A DNA stretch of 64,000 bases, taken from positions 17,029,116 to 17,093,115 of the forward strand of contig CM060856.1 in assembly GCA_030737835.1 (NCBI GenBank). Reading direction: 5' to 3'. The translations under genes were made by a program, and so were the position numbers. Positions 1 to 12,508 of the stretch are shown here, piece by piece; within the stretch, counting starts at the first letter, position 1, and each line of letters starts with the position of its first letter. The DNA comes from Acorus gramineus. Lineage: Eukaryota; Streptophyta; Magnoliopsida; Acorales; Acoraceae. Under the pieces are notes generated by a model that saw nothing but the letters and a program-made list of their open reading frames with translations, made no database searches and was not told the origin of the DNA.

Positions 1-423
1 ACTCTATCTCTTAGCCCTCTTGGCTCTTGCGGGCCTAGGTTTTATCCAATGGGCCAGCCGGTCCGGGCCCTCTGGACAGAAAAGCCCATGGGCCTGGGCT
101 GCCTACTGGAGACAATTCTTACCAGTGTCAATGGAATTATCTGTCCGGAGACAATGTGAAATCATAATTGCATGTTAAAGTCTTCATCGTAAATGAATGT
201 AACATGAATTTGGTAACAAGAGGACGCCTTTATTTTACTTGGACCCAGAGAAAAATAAAAAAATTGCTTCTCAACAAATATTTAGGTTGCGAGCTGAGAT
301 TTGGTTAATCACCAGGGACCTCCCACCTATATAGAAAGAGGTCTAATGATCAAATTCTGAATAACATTATTTCTTCAAAAAAAAAAAAAAAATTTGGTTT
401 TCTTTGTTTAATTAAAGTTGTAT
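1..423. other. intergenic sequence, no gene seen
   Basis: The first 120 bases are GC-rich; the rest is AT-rich with a 17-base A run near 379-395. No coding similarity or element ends were recognised on either strand. Confidence 0.5.
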
Positions 424-431
424 CTCATAAT

Positions 432-931
432 CAGAGGCGGAGCCAAGATAAAAAGTTAGAGAGAGCTAAACTATATTTTTAGTAAAACATCTACTCTCAT
501 ATTTGACAAGACCATGAGTTTTTTTATAAAAAAAAATTATTTTAATAACAAGTCTTTTTTTCAGTTTTAATTCTAACCCAATACCTTTTTAGCATCATAT
601 ATTAACATTAACGATATAAATACCACAATTTTTTTTTTATCTGATCCATGCAATTCTAGAGTATATATTTCATTTTTATAAAAACATATACCTTATCTAT
701 ATTTAAAGAATTAAAATATGTACAAATTGGAATTAGGACAAGAAAAGAAATATGTAACATCTTCATAACGGTATATTGATATAAGAGATGAGATTAAATT
801 CAGACGAAGATTTTGTTATAAAAACATAAAAACAATACATTATAAAATATATAAATATTATTATACAAAAAGGAATTGTAAAAACTGGTCTGGATTATAC
901 CTCGGCCCAACCTACCTTTGCATCTGCCCTG
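432..931. mobile_element. hAT-like non-autonomous DNA transposon with perfect 8-bp target duplication
   Basis: The element begins CAGAGGCGGAGCC and ends GCATCTGCCCTG, so the ends are short imperfect inverted repeats of the CAGNG type usual for hAT elements. It is flanked by an exact 8-bp direct repeat CTCATAAT (424-431 and 932-939), the target-site length of hAT transposases. The 500-bp interior is AT-rich and has no coding frame, so any movement would have needed a transposase from elsewhere. Confidence 0.8.
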
Positions 932-1055
932 CTCATAATAATTTTTTTAATCTAATTATCTTTTTCTCAACCTGTTTTGAGTTACGTGTGTGTGTGTGTA
1001 TTTATAGTGTAAGTTATTAGGTAATGCTGGCCCCCGCTATAGGCATACTAGGTCA

Positions 1056-1555
1056 TAGGGGTGGTAAACAAGTCGAACGAGTCGAGCTTTGACTTGCTCA
1101 GACTCGGCTCATTTAGTATCAGGCTTGGCTCAGGCTCGGTTCGGCTTAGAGCCGAGCTTCATTTTGTGTTCAAGCTCAGCTCGTTGGGCTTGTGAAAAGC
1201 TCGGTTGAAGCTCGGCTCGACTCGGTTCATTTGTTAAACAAGTCAAGTCAAAGCTCAAATCAAAGCTCGATTCAGACTCGTTTAGCTAAAAAAAACCTTG
1301 TTTAGCATTTGAGACGCTACATTTCACAAATCACAACACCTTATACATGTGAAAGTAACATAAGCTCATGCTCGGGCTCAGCTCGTTCCCTTTTTTTCTG
1401 TTAAATAAAACGGGCTTGGCTCGGGCTCGGGCTCCGCTCGTTTACAAACCGAGCTTTAAAAATTGTTCAAGCTCGACTCGTTTGTCTAATCGAACGAGCC
1501 TGAACAAGCTTTAACCAAGTCAAGCCCGAGCTGCTTGGCTCGTTTACCAGCCCTA
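1056..1555. mobile_element. hAT-like MITE rich in GAGCTCG words
   Basis: Both ends carry an inverted repeat: TAGGGGTGGTAAACAAGT on the left and, read on the other strand, TAGGGCTGGTAAACGAGC on the right. The interior repeats words such as GGCTCGGGCTCGG and GAGCTCG many times and has no coding frame. The flanking 8-mers (ctaggtca at 1048-1055, ctaagcaa at 1556-1563) agree at 5 of 8 positions, compatible with an old hAT target duplication but not proof. Confidence 0.6.
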
Positions 1556-2189
1556 CTAAGCAAACCGCCCATTGGCCCCTCCATAAAGAGGGCCCTCCCA
1601 ATTCCCGGAACAAAATTAATTGAATTTTTTATATATTTTTTTAAAAAAATTAACATATCCTCCTATTTTTTAGTTTATAATTTTTATTCATTGAAATGTA
1701 TCGTAGTTGCAAAATAATTTAAATTTCTTTTAAAAAAATGTATTCGTATTTTTTTCTTTTTATTTTATTTTTTATATTTTTTTTAATCTAATCCCTGTTT
1801 TATAGGGATTTATTTATTTAATAATGATAATCAACATATTTAAAATATAGTTTTTTCTGATTTATTAAAATTTTATCCGTATTTTTCCCTTTTCTTTTTA
1901 TTTTTTTATTTTTTTTTATCTAATCGCTATTTCACATGAATTTATTTATTTATCTATAATAGTAATTATATCGACACATGTGGCGTCGATTTGAGAGCTC
2001 TTGTCATATGTAGGTTTTGAGTGGGGGGTGGGGTTTCATTGCCAACAAATTTTGGGGTGGGGAAGGGTCGGGTTGGGTTAGAAATTGCTGGGGTGGGATG
2101 TGATGGGGTGGGGTTAGTTTCTTTCACAATACAAATAACAAAATTTTCAAGTGGTGGGTCAGGGGTGAATAGCTGATGGGGTGGTATTA
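1556..2189. other. AT-rich repeat field with a tandem duplication
   Basis: A roughly 110-120 bp segment (about 1738-1860) is repeated imperfectly next to itself (about 1860-1970); both contain a T-rich stretch, 'taatc(c/g)ct' and 'tttatttattta'. Then 2020-2190 is G-rich with many GGGGTGGG words. No gene seen. Confidence 0.4.
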
Positions 2190-2960
2190 ATTGTCCCTTT
2201 TATTAGTTGGCTCTGGGGTAATGGAACATCTGAAATTTCTAATCTCAAGCCCAGCCTGGGTATGTGATAAATCGAAGATAGGCATTGAAGCAGTCTTAAG
2301 CCAACACATGAAGTCTATCGCATTCTTCAACAAAAAGTTGAGCAGATCGAAACTCAATTACAGCATCTATGATTTGGAGTTCTATGCCGTCGTCCAGGCC
2401 TTGAAACATTGGTGACATTATATTATTCACAGTGAGTTTGTTATATATTTTGATCATGATTCCTTGAGGTACATCAACAACCAAGACAAACTTGCCTTTC
2501 GCCATGGTAAGTGGGTTGAATATATTCAAGAATTCTCTTTTGTTCATAAGCATAAATGTTGTGCTTTGAATCGGGTAGCTGATGCCCTCAATCGTCATTC
2601 TTCTTTATTAACAAACATGCAAACGAAGGTACTTGATTTCAATTCTTTTAGCGAATTACTTGATATTGACTCATATTTTATTAGTGTCGTGGAGGACATT
2701 AGTACAGGCAAGCCCACAAGCTTTCTCCTTCATGATAGATTCCTCTTTCGAGTGAACCAATTATATGTGCTATTGACCCATACTTTATTAGTGTCGTAGA
2801 GGACATTAGTGCAGGCAAGCCCACGAACTTTCTCTTTCATGATAGATTCATCTTTCAAGCGAAGCAATTATATGTGCCAGGCTATAACTTACGACTCAAG
2901 CTTATTGTTGAGTTACATAGAGAAGGCCACATGGGGAGAGATAAGACCCTACATCGGATC
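2190..2960 (+). mobile_element. Ty3/gypsy retrotransposon pol fossil (RNase H and start of integrase)
   Basis: Translated pieces match the plant Ty3/gypsy polyprotein in order: the RT/RNase H part (words such as AFFNKKLSRSKLNYS, YDLEFYAVVQALKHW), then the RNase H end with RYINNQDKLAFRHGKW, then the integrase zinc-finger start (ELHREGHMGRDKTLH). No gag, no protease and no integrase catalytic core are present here. It is a broken fossil with several breaks. It runs almost directly into the LTR of the next element, so it may belong to a pol-bearing relative that once shared that LTR. Confidence 0.8.
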
Positions 2961-3015
2961 ATGGACCATTCAATCGACAATGATGTAACGCGATCATGGA
3001 CCGTTTGATTGACAA

Positions 3016-3573
3016 TGATGTAACGCGATCATGGATCATTCGATCGATATTGAGGACTACCAAATAGATGATGATGATTGATTTACAATTTTAATAATTT
3101 TTTAGTTTGTTAGAATTTATTTTCTATTTTAGAATATGAATTTTAATTTAGATTTGAATTTTTGAATTGGATTTCGAATTTGGATTTAGTTAGGATTTAG
3201 TTAGATTTATTTGTGATTCGAATTTGGATTTAGTTAGGATTTAGTTAGATTTATTTGTGATTTGAAATATTTAGATATTTGTTGAGATCTTAATTTGTGA
3301 GTACTCTTTGTTCTATAAATAGCTTTATAATCACAAAATTAAAAAAAAAGATTTAGTTAATAGAATTATTTATTTTCTTTATTGTATGTTGTTATCCTAG
3401 GAGGATTAACAACCACATAAATTTTTCATTGTTTGTATTTTTTTCGAGAGATCAACATATTATTGAAACCCACCATTCTAGTATTCTTCTGAAGAATCAA
3501 CAACGTCGTTGGAACTTACAAATCCTGCATCCTTAATCGGATTCATAGAAGAGTGTAGTTCTATGCTACATCA
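3016..3573 (+). repeat. left LTR of the short retrotransposon
   Basis: Contains CTATAAATAG (about 3313), a plausible TATA box. The first bases also occur 35 bp upstream (from 2981), so the left end carries a small tandem duplication or the true start is at 2981. Confidence 0.7.
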
Positions 3574-4587
3574 GCTGATATCAGAGTCTCACTGATTCGT
3601 CGAGGTAATTAAATATCTATCCCTTCCCCGTATTAAAAAAAAACTATCTATCCTATTCTTTTATCCCATCCGTACAGCTCCAAACCGCCCCATAGATTTT
3701 AGATCCCAAGTCCGACCCTGAGAATGAAAAAAAAAATCATCCCCCACACATCCAACCATACCTCTTCATTTTCATGTAAAAAAAAAAAAAAATTCATTTA
3801 AATCCTCACACCCAAGTTTTCATTCCAAAATACCCAATCCCACATATTAATCTTTTTATTCCAGTCCACCACAAACTAAAAAAAAAAAAAAAATACCATC
3901 AAGAATATATCCGGTTCCACGCGAGGTTCCCATTGAAAAAACGCACAACCGCGACATAGCACAACAATTCACTTATCGAATGAACGAGCGATTTGATGTT
4001 TTAACTCAGCAGATGAAAAAGATGACAGTGTTTATGTGATATCAAGAATGACAGCCAACTCCACAATTTGTAGAAGAAGAGCCTATTGATGGTTATTTTA
4101 ACAACCCGTTCAAAGAGGCGAACCTTCCACTTATCTTTGATAAAGAGATTGAAGATCTAGACCTTTCACCTATCTTCGATGAAGATATTAAAAATGCAAA
4201 CTTTTCATCTATCTTCAATAAAGAGATTGAAAATGCAAACCTTTCACAAATCATTGATGAAGTGATTGAGGAGACCGAGCCCAAGAGTTCCCCTTAAATA
4301 TTTGACCCTGTTCAATTCACTCATACCTCTTCATCATCTAAAAAGTCGTCACAAGAAGTATTCTACAAACGTGACCATTATTTTGAGGATCCATTCTTTT
4401 CAGAAATCATGGTTACAACTTCTGTATTATCTACATCAAAATTGTACAAGAAGCGCTGGCCACAAGCACTCGATGTTGACACTAGTTACATAAAAGTCAC
4501 AGGTGAATCCCGTCATCAAATGCTTGGACTACATCACCAACTTCTTCAACCAAACTCGAGGACTAGTTTTTCTCAAGAGGGAAGGAA

Positions 4588-5091
4588 TGATGTAGCGCGA
4601 TCATGGACCGCTTGATTGACATTGAGGACTACCAAATGAATGATGATGATTGATTTACAATTTTAATAATTTTTTAGTTTGTTAGGATTTCTTTTTTATT
4701 TTAGAATATGAATTTGAATTTTTGAATTTGATTTCAAATTTGGATTTGATTAGGATTTAGTTAGATTTATTTGTGATTTGAAAGATTTAGACATTTGTTG
4801 AGATCCTAATATGTTAGAACTCTCTGTTCTATAAATAGCTTTCTAATCACAAAATTAAAAAGAAGATTTGATTAATAGAATTTATTTATTTTCTCTATTG
4901 TATTTTGTTATTTTAGGTAGATTAACAACTACATAGATTTTATATCGTTTCTGGTATTTTTTGGAGAAATCAACAGATTGTTCAAGTCTATCATCCTAGT
5001 ATTCTTCTGAATAATTAATAGTGTCGTTAGAGTCTGCAAATCTTGCATCCCTGATCGGATCTACAAAAGAGCGTACTCCTACGCTGCATCA
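4588..5091 (+). repeat. right LTR of the short retrotransposon
   Basis: Direct repeat of 3016-3573, also with a CTATAAATAG box (about 4830) and ending GCTGCATCA. It follows directly on the purine tract, as expected for a 3' LTR. Confidence 0.7.
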
Positions 5092-5786
5092 GTATGGGAC
5101 TGAAAAAAAATTTATGTGTGTTACAACATCCTTGAATGCAAATCCTCGTTCTCTTTTTAAATTGATAGTTCCGAAATTATTTGTCACTGATATTTATTTT
5201 TCTCTCTACCAATATTTATTTTGGATGAATTGCTCATATGTCCCTTTACCAACAGCCTTATTTTTTCCTACCCCTCAATTTTTTTTATTCTTTTTTTTTC
5301 TCCTCCAGTCTGTTTCCATTTTGTTTTACTCTTGATTAATGTCACATCATACTTTAATACATAAACGATCCCCACCTTATTTTTTAGTTTACAGTCACAT
5401 TATGTGCAGTTATATAATATGTTCAACTAATTACAGCAACTTTGTCTATATTTACAAATATATCATTGTGTATGCGTGAACTTGTCTTTTTAGCTCCTAT
5501 CCATGTAAGCTAAAAAATTAATCGATTGGTTCTCCTGACCCACTACATGCGTAAGCGCAAAGATGAAATTATTAGTGAAGCTAATAAGTTTTTTCTTGTC
5601 TTCAATAATTATGTACATTGACATTTAGTGATTTTGGATTTGTATACAAGTGTATTTGTCATAAGAAACATATGCTTGACTGAGTAACATGGATCAGTAA
5701 TAGTTGATAAATCTATTTTAATGACACTTTAAGAATGTATCTATATAATTATTTTGTGTACATTGAATGCACTTGAATAATGGAAG

Positions 5787-5845
<59 letters not shown>

Positions 5846-6489
5846 CCCTCATAAAATCTTATAGTGTCAAATAGCCTCTATTAAATTCTATTCCGAGCAA
5901 CACCCAATTTTCCGGGTATTTTTGCATAATTGAAAATTTTTAAATTTTGTATGAATAATAAATTAGATATTTTCAAGGGTATATGGAAACAATCCTAATT
6001 GTAATGAGAGAGATTGAAACTAAAAAAATATTACATAGAGTTCCGCTTGCATCCCGGTTAGCATGTATATATATAATTGATTGTTTTGAAGTGTATACTT
6101 ATATAAATAATAAAATATTTTAATCTTGTATAGAAATGACACACATGCTCACATATAATAAATGCATACATTTTATTTACACTTTCTATAATAGTGGATA
6201 TGGAGATTGTAAAATATATACTATGTCAACCAATTCTATATACTGCATTAAACATCAAAAATGAAAATAGGGTTACAAAACAGATTGCATATATTAACGC
6301 CAATTGAGAATTGGACTCATGGGTCATTTAAAAAAAAATTGTGAAAAACTTTGTTTCCAGGGACCATCATAGTATCTAATTTCGAGAGGTTGAAATATAA
6401 TTGATTTGGATGTTTTCATGATTTTTTTTTATTTTGATTTTTCATTGTTACTATCATTATCCTAAATACAGAAAAATAAGTAAAAAAAT
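5092..6489. other. AT-rich intergenic DNA with a long (TA)n tract
   Basis: Positions 5792-5844 are an uninterrupted TA dinucleotide tract of about 26 units. Short T-rich frames occur but none has recognisable protein similarity. Confidence 0.5.
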
Positions 6490-6651
6490 TTTATATGAAT
6501 CGATCGCCATTACTTCAAGAACTCGATCATTATCTAACTGCATGTCTTAATTTTGTCTTAATCTATCATATATCTATAAAAAAAAATGTATTATATTCAT
6601 TCTCTTGGCACTCTGGCCACTCTTTCTTCTAATTTCTGGCTCCGCCCCTGC
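6490..6651. mobile_element. terminal fragment of a hAT-like element
   Basis: The segment ends CTGGCTCCGCCCCTG, the inverted form of CAGGGGCGGAGCCAG, and resembles the right end of the element at 34860-35985 (shared 'ccattacttcaa' and 'tcattat' words before the terminus). No matching left end was found. Confidence 0.45.
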
Positions 6652-7199
6652 TTACAAATGATAATGATAAGACTTACAATTCATGAATATATTGTATCTA
6701 ACCATTTTTGTTTAACCATCTTTGTAGTACGTTGAATGCTCGTTGTATATAACTATTAAATATATGTAATTATATATATAATTTCTGTATATATCATATT
6801 ATATTTATGTATTCTATAACTCTGTCTATAAGAGGTATTTCATGTATTATGAAAAATTAGGGGTAAAAAAAAAAAGACAGCACTTCAAGGGTAAAGAAAA
6901 AAAAAAAAAAAAGTTCATGGACAGAAAACAAAATTAGGCTTTGGTCAAGGGGCACATAAGCAATTCACCTTTTAATTTTTCTCATTGGTAGTTCTGAAAT
7001 TATTTGTCACCAAAAAGCTCCACATTAATAAATGCACTTCCATTAAATCTAGACCGTCGGGGAAGTGGACCCCAGAGCATATTCAGCTCAATAAAACATA
7101 CCACTGAAAAACGAACAACTCCGATGTATCTTTTTTTTAAAAAAATGGATAAGAACAACGGCATAATCAATATGACGTACCCCAGTTAGTCTGGCATAA
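6652..7199. other. AT-rich intergenic DNA, nothing recognised
   Basis: Several A-tracts (for example 6899-6912) and AT repeats; no gene or element end supported. Confidence 0.4.
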
Positions 7200-7640
7200 T
7201 CAATACATAATATTAATATGAGTTATCGTTGAATATATATTTTGATAAAAATAAATATAAATAAAAATAAAATAATTTTACATTTGATTGTGTTTAAAAT
7301 TATATTTTTAAAAAAATATAATAAAATTTTTTTTTATTTGGATAAAATATAAATGTAGTATGAATAAAGATATATATATATATATTTAAAATAATGATAG
7401 TTGATTTAATAAATGATTTATAAGAAGTGATGATAATTGATTTAATAGTCGGACCACATTTTTTTAATAAAATAATATATAATAATTTTAATTATAAGGA
7501 TTGATTAAAAATATATTATTTTACACCAACTTATTCCGATATAATTTATCTTTAAATATTTTCTGCATCTAAGTAAAAAAAAAATTATTTATTCTGCTTT
7601 CTTTTCACTTTTGCCGAGACTATTTCATATCCCAACGGGA
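7200..7640. mobile_element. Tourist-like MITE in the sorbitol dehydrogenase promoter
   Basis: The block is clearly related to 58008-58452 over its length: both contain 'aataatgatagttgattta', then 'gatgatttat', 'ttattccgaYatagtttatc'-like words and a final 'tatttcatatcc(a)aacggg'. The interior is AT-rich and non-coding. It ends about 45 bp before the sorbitol dehydrogenase ATG, so it supplies much or all of the proximal promoter. Edges are approximate. Confidence 0.6.
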
Positions 7641-7651
7641 TAAGTATACAG

Positions 7652-7676
7652 AGGAGAGAGAGAGAGAGAGAGAGAG
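7652..7676. repeat. (GA)n tract in the 5' leader of the dehydrogenase gene
   Basis: About twelve GA units lie just before the ATG. GA tracts in plant leaders and promoters are candidate binding sites for GAGA-binding BPC proteins; that role here is inference. Confidence 0.8.
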
Positions 7677-7684
7677 TGAGTGAG

Positions 7685-10600
7685 ATGGGGAAGGGGGGGC
7701 AATCAGGAGGGGAAGATGAGAACATGGCAGCCTGGCTGATGGGCATCAACACCCTCAAGATCCTACCTTTCAAGCTTCCTCCTCTTAGTACTTCTCCTTC
7801 TCTCCTCTTCTATTCTTGATTAGATTTATTTGGCTCTATATCAAGCACAAATCTTGATTTCTTTCATCTCGTCCAGTAAATCAGTTACAATTGCTACTAC
7901 TAAGAAATAGCCCAATTGTTATTATGATATGATGATCGTAGGTGAACAATCTTTTTCTTTTCTTTTCTTTTCTTTTCTTTTTTAACATTTCAGGCATGGT
8001 TTTTTGTACAAATCGTGTATTCAACCCATTTGGCATCCTCATGCATGGACAGTCCGCACATATTTTAATTCTTTTAAAATAGTAAAGCTAATTTAATGAG
8101 GTATATGTTTTGGTGAAAAGTGTATATCGCTCTATTTTGAATTGATTGGATCAATTTTTAACCAATGTAAAAAAAGTTTTGGCGAGGTATATGCCTCTTT
8201 GTACTGCTATGGATGTATATGGATGGTCCGCAAGGTTGTCCGCATGGACTACGTGTAACAGTGCTCTTTTATGAATGAAGGTCCTCATGAGGTTAGAGTT
8301 CGAATGAAAGCGGTGGGGATATGCGGCAGTGATGTTCATTACCTCAAGGTGATGGAAACCCATTTGGATTAGTTTAAACCTTATGTACTCTTTCTTTCTT
8401 TTTCGTTTTTGTCAAAATTGATTTCTTGTTATGTTTTGCAGACTATGAGATGTGCGGGGTTTGTCGTGAAGGAGCCCATGGTGATCGGGCACGAGTGTGC
8501 TGGGGTTGTGGAAGAGGTTGGTGCCGAAGTGAAGTCCCTGGCGATCGGGGACCGCATCGCCTTGGAACCAGGGATCAGCTGCTGGCGTTGCAACCATTGC
8601 AAGGGCGGTCGGTACAACCTTTGCCCCGACATGAAGTTCTTTGCCACCCCTCCCGTCCATGGTTCCCTTGCCAACCAGGTTCATTCTTCACTCTGTTGTG
8701 TTAAGACAATTTGAACCGAATTTAGTGCATTGTTCTTGTGACAGGAGGCTATAAGTGTTATGTATCTTTGCATAGAGATCAAGAAATCAAATGACATTGA
8801 ATAAACAATGTGAATATGACATTATTTGTTAGATGGATTCAAAGTAAGGGAAAATAGAAGGCTTATCTGATGACTTATAAGGACATACATGGTTTCTAAA
8901 TACGCTGATGGAAAAATTAGGTGTATAAAAGGTGAAAAAATAAGGTTGTGTTTCCATAGATATCGAAGGACCATTATGTGACTCATGGCTTCATGAATGA
9001 ATTAAAAGTGTTGATGAGGGTTCATTAGGTTGTAGGCAAGCACAGAAGCACATCTTAGTTTCTACCCAAATATACATGAGCATTGAAGCAAGTTTTTTTT
9101 TCGGGGGGGTGTGTGGTGGTGGTGTTGTTTGTGTCTAGAAGGTTTAGGAGGAAAATTCATTATTGGAAGCCCTCCTATTACCATAATCATGACAAGACAT
9201 GAAGGATATTGAAAAAGTTGGTCAAGAGGTCAAGGGGATAGTAGAGCATCACACAATTATCAGGAAGCAACCTCCTTGGAAACTGCAAAACAAGGAGAAT
9301 TTAAACAATATATCTACATCAGTACTGGAGGTACCTCACTGCTGATTGCTCCAAATGATCTAGATGAGATGATATCTTCTTTTATATAGTTTCAGATAAT
9401 ATATCTGATTTTATAGAATGGAGTTAGGATTGTTGCTATTGTTTCGCATTTCCAACAATATGTTCTGTGTGGTCAAATGCCATGTAATATGCATATGACT
9501 TTCGCATATGCCATTTCAGAGGTCTCTGTCATGTGTGCTTGTATACTATGTACATATTTTGTAGCATATTTTCACTTTACACTCATGGCACTTTACATTA
9601 TACATTAGTGACATTACATTTTTTGTGTTATTTGAGTGAAGATTATTTTCTTCCCTCTTTCTGAGTTTTTTTTATAGTAGTTTCAGCACTTCCTTTTTTG
9701 AATGTTGCCAGAAATCCCACATTGCCATGCATTGCACCAACTGCATATGCTTTTTTGAATTCATTGAATGTGTGACTCCTAATCCTTTAACTTGCACTCA
9801 AGTAAGTTAATGACACTAAAGGAAAAGAAAAAAACATATGAAACATTCCAGTTCATTGAAATGTTTGTTCATTCTCCTGATTGTTGAACGCCTTATCTAA
9901 AAATGTCTCTGGGATGGTCTCTTGATATGCAAAGTGAATGCCATGATACCTTCATTTTGAAAAACTTCCTGTTTTCTTAATGTTTTTAAAGTGAAAAAAT
10001 CCACCACTCTTCGAAACAACTAATAAAACACAAAGTGATTTTTAGTCCCATCATCTTTTAGCTCACAAAGGAACTAACAATTCTAGTTTTTCTCTTCATT
10101 CCTGCTTCAACAGATCGTGCATCCTGCTGACTTGTGTTTTAAGCTGCCTGATAATGTTAGCTTGGAGGAAGGAGCAATGTGTGAACCCCTTAGTGTTGGG
10201 GTTCATGCCTGTCGCCGTGCTGTTGTTGGCCCTGAAACAAATGTACTGATCATGGGCGCGGGTCCAATAGGACTCGTTACAATGCTCGCTGCACGTGCCT
10301 TCGGGGCTCCAAGGATCATTATCGTGGATGTCAATGATTATCGATTATCAGTTGCTAAGTCTCTTGGAGCAGATGACTGTATTGAAGTCTCCACAAATAT
10401 CCAGGTTTTCTTCGTTCAATCATTCCTTCAACTCTGCTCTATTACAGTCCATCCACTCTAGTCCAGTACAGTTTACTCTAAAGTGATACATTGTTTGTCA
10501 ATATGTTCATATGATTACATATTTTATCAAGAGGTTGCATAAGTAAATACAATCAGTATGAAAATCGATCTTGCCTAATCTGGACCATATTCTCTCAAAA

Positions 10601-12168
10601 TAATTATTAACTATTAAGCTTGCACCAAGTAGATATTCTCCATTCTTGTGCATGGAAAATATCAGAAGTCAGTAATCCATCGTGAGAGAGCAATACAATA
10701 TAATCATTTCTGGAGTCATGATTGAGGTGCTCATCACCATACTTGCCTAGTTAACTCCAAGAAATTCAAAATCAAAATGGCTAAAAATGATATGTCAAAA
10801 TCTATCTAGTTTCAACACTTTGATGTTTAATTATGTTACATTATTTTAAGATCATAACATGAGCTACCTCTGACTTTTTTTTATTGAGCATATATAATTA
10901 ATTTTCCGAAGAAGAAAAAGAAACCGTTCAAAAAAAACTTTGTTTTGGTGGCAATTGAAGTATGAGCTAGATTTTTATTTTTGTGTGTGTTGAAATCATG
11001 ATTAGTGGATCTTATTCCAATTCTAATTATATTAATTTTTAGGTAGCTTAGAACCTGGATGACCATCATTTATGTTCAATGCATGGGCATATTTTTGTTG
11101 CTCAAAGTATCATGCACTGCAAACAGAACAATGGGAGCACCGATTATCTGATGCAAATGATGAGATCACATTTGGTTTGTGCCAATATTAATCACCTGGA
11201 CCGGCCTTTCATGGATGTGGCAGTGTCAGGGTCCTTTACATACTGACATATACCTTTTTTTTTGTGGGTATGATCAATCAATGATACGACTTTGGTTCAG
11301 TTTACTTCGCATGTTAAATAATTGCCTCAGTGATGAACAAAAGTCTTATATCATTTGTGACTTCTTACCTCGTCTATATGTTTTCCATCTATGTAACAAA
11401 GTTAAGTTTTGCTGCTTATCCCAAATGATGGCTATGCACCATATGATGACCAGATAGAAGGCCATCTCCTGCCCATTAGCTAGTCTTCGTGTATAACTTG
11501 TCTCAACCTATAGAGGGTTGATATCAAATAAATTATTTATTGTACAACCACGCCAATCATGCTCTGGAGGATTTTTGGTTTCTCAATCTCATAGTAGATC
11601 CTTCTGTTATTTCTGTGATCATAGCATGATATATGTCATGATTATTGCTGAGGCTAACTATTACGAATGGTTACAGGATGTAGATGAAGATGTAATTAAA
11701 ATACAAAATGTTATGGGGGCTGATGTTGATGTGACCTTCGACTGTGCTGGTTTCAACAAGACCATGTCTACAGCGCTGAATGCTACAAGAGCCGGCGGCA
11801 AAGTTTGTCTTGTGGGTATGGGTCACAATGAGATGACAGTCCCTCTTACTCCTGCTGCTGCAAGGTATTCATTTTCAATTTATTTTCCCGTGCCAAAAAA
11901 AAAAAAAAAAAACTTCTCTCATTCATTTTCCTTCGGTTTCAATAGTTAAGCTTGTTTTTCCATCTGACGAAACAGAGAGGTTGATATCATCGGCATCTTC
12001 CGTTACAAGGACACCTGGCCTCTCTGCCTCGAGTTCCTGCGGTCGGGAAAGATCGATGTGAAGCCATTGATAACCCATAGGTTTGGTTTCTCTCAGAAGG
12101 AGGTGGAGGAAGCATTTGAAGTGAGCGCCAGTGGCGGTACGGCCATTAAAGTGATGTTTAATCTCTGA
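7685..12168 (+). CDS. SDH: sorbitol dehydrogenase (L-iditol 2-dehydrogenase), six exons
   Basis: Zinc- and NAD-dependent enzyme oxidising sorbitol to fructose in the cytosol; plant relatives can also act on L-idonate or other polyols. Exons 7685-7787, 8281-8348, 8442-8678, 10114-10404, 11677-11864 and 11976-12168 join in phase with GT-AG introns to 359 residues, close to the usual 364. It starts [20 protein letters not shown], the plant SDH start. Visible residues: catalytic zinc C49, H74, E75 (GHE); structural zinc C104, C107, C110, C118 (CWRCNHC...C); NAD loop GAGPIGL at 184-190; C-terminus AIKVMFNL. No breaks seen. The largest introns are 1.4 kb (after exon 3) and 1.3 kb (after exon 4). 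It faces NRPD1 tail to tail. An L-idonate dehydrogenase role cannot be excluded from sequence alone. Confidence 0.96.
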
Positions 12169-12508
12169 ATGAGTATATCCTCTTTAAACACTTGTGAGTA
12201 GATGTGATGCCACTCATGTTCTCTTTTAGCCTTGTTGATAGCCCTGATATGAATGATAATATGTTTATCATGGACTATAGTTCCTGCCCATGTTTAGTTA
12301 CCTACATACATGCTCACTGCTGCAGAGTAATTATTATCTGTTCTCTGTTTATCTTGTGCACCAGTGCCAATGGAAATGCAAATGAATCCAATACATATAT
12401 CAATCAGTACTTTCTTTATCTGTAGATAATGTGATGTCATTCTATGTCCATGTTCTTGTTCTGGAAGTCTCACCTCTCTGGTTTTCTTTATCTTTTTTAG
12501 GGAGTTTT

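Larger units (their letters stand above)
3016..5091 (+). mobile_element. short LTR retrotransposon, internally deleted, probably Ty3/gypsy-like
   Basis: Two direct repeats start TGATGTARCGCGATCATGG and end with CATCA, giving TGATG...CATCA ends as in LTRs. After the left one lies TGATATCAGAG (3576-3586), close to the initiator tRNA-Met primer site TGGTATCAGAG; before the right one lies a purine tract AAGAGGGAAGGAA (4575-4587). The roughly 1-kb interior holds only a gag-like remnant (words such as MNERFDVLTQQMKKM), with pol missing. This is a broken non-autonomous element with several breaks; the LTRs differ in length and at many sites, so it is not recent. No convincing target duplication was found. 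Confidence 0.75.

Noticed and set aside
432-6651. One 6.2-kb hAT element from CAGAGGCGGAGCC to CTGGCTCCGCCCCTG
   Set aside because: The left end pairs perfectly with a closer right end at 931 through the exact CTCATAAT duplication; the flanks of the longer span match poorly.
8409-8714. Overlapping open frames on both strands over the third exon of the dehydrogenase gene
   Set aside because: Only the frame with the GHE and CWRCNHC motifs is real; the others are shadows of a GC-rich exon.
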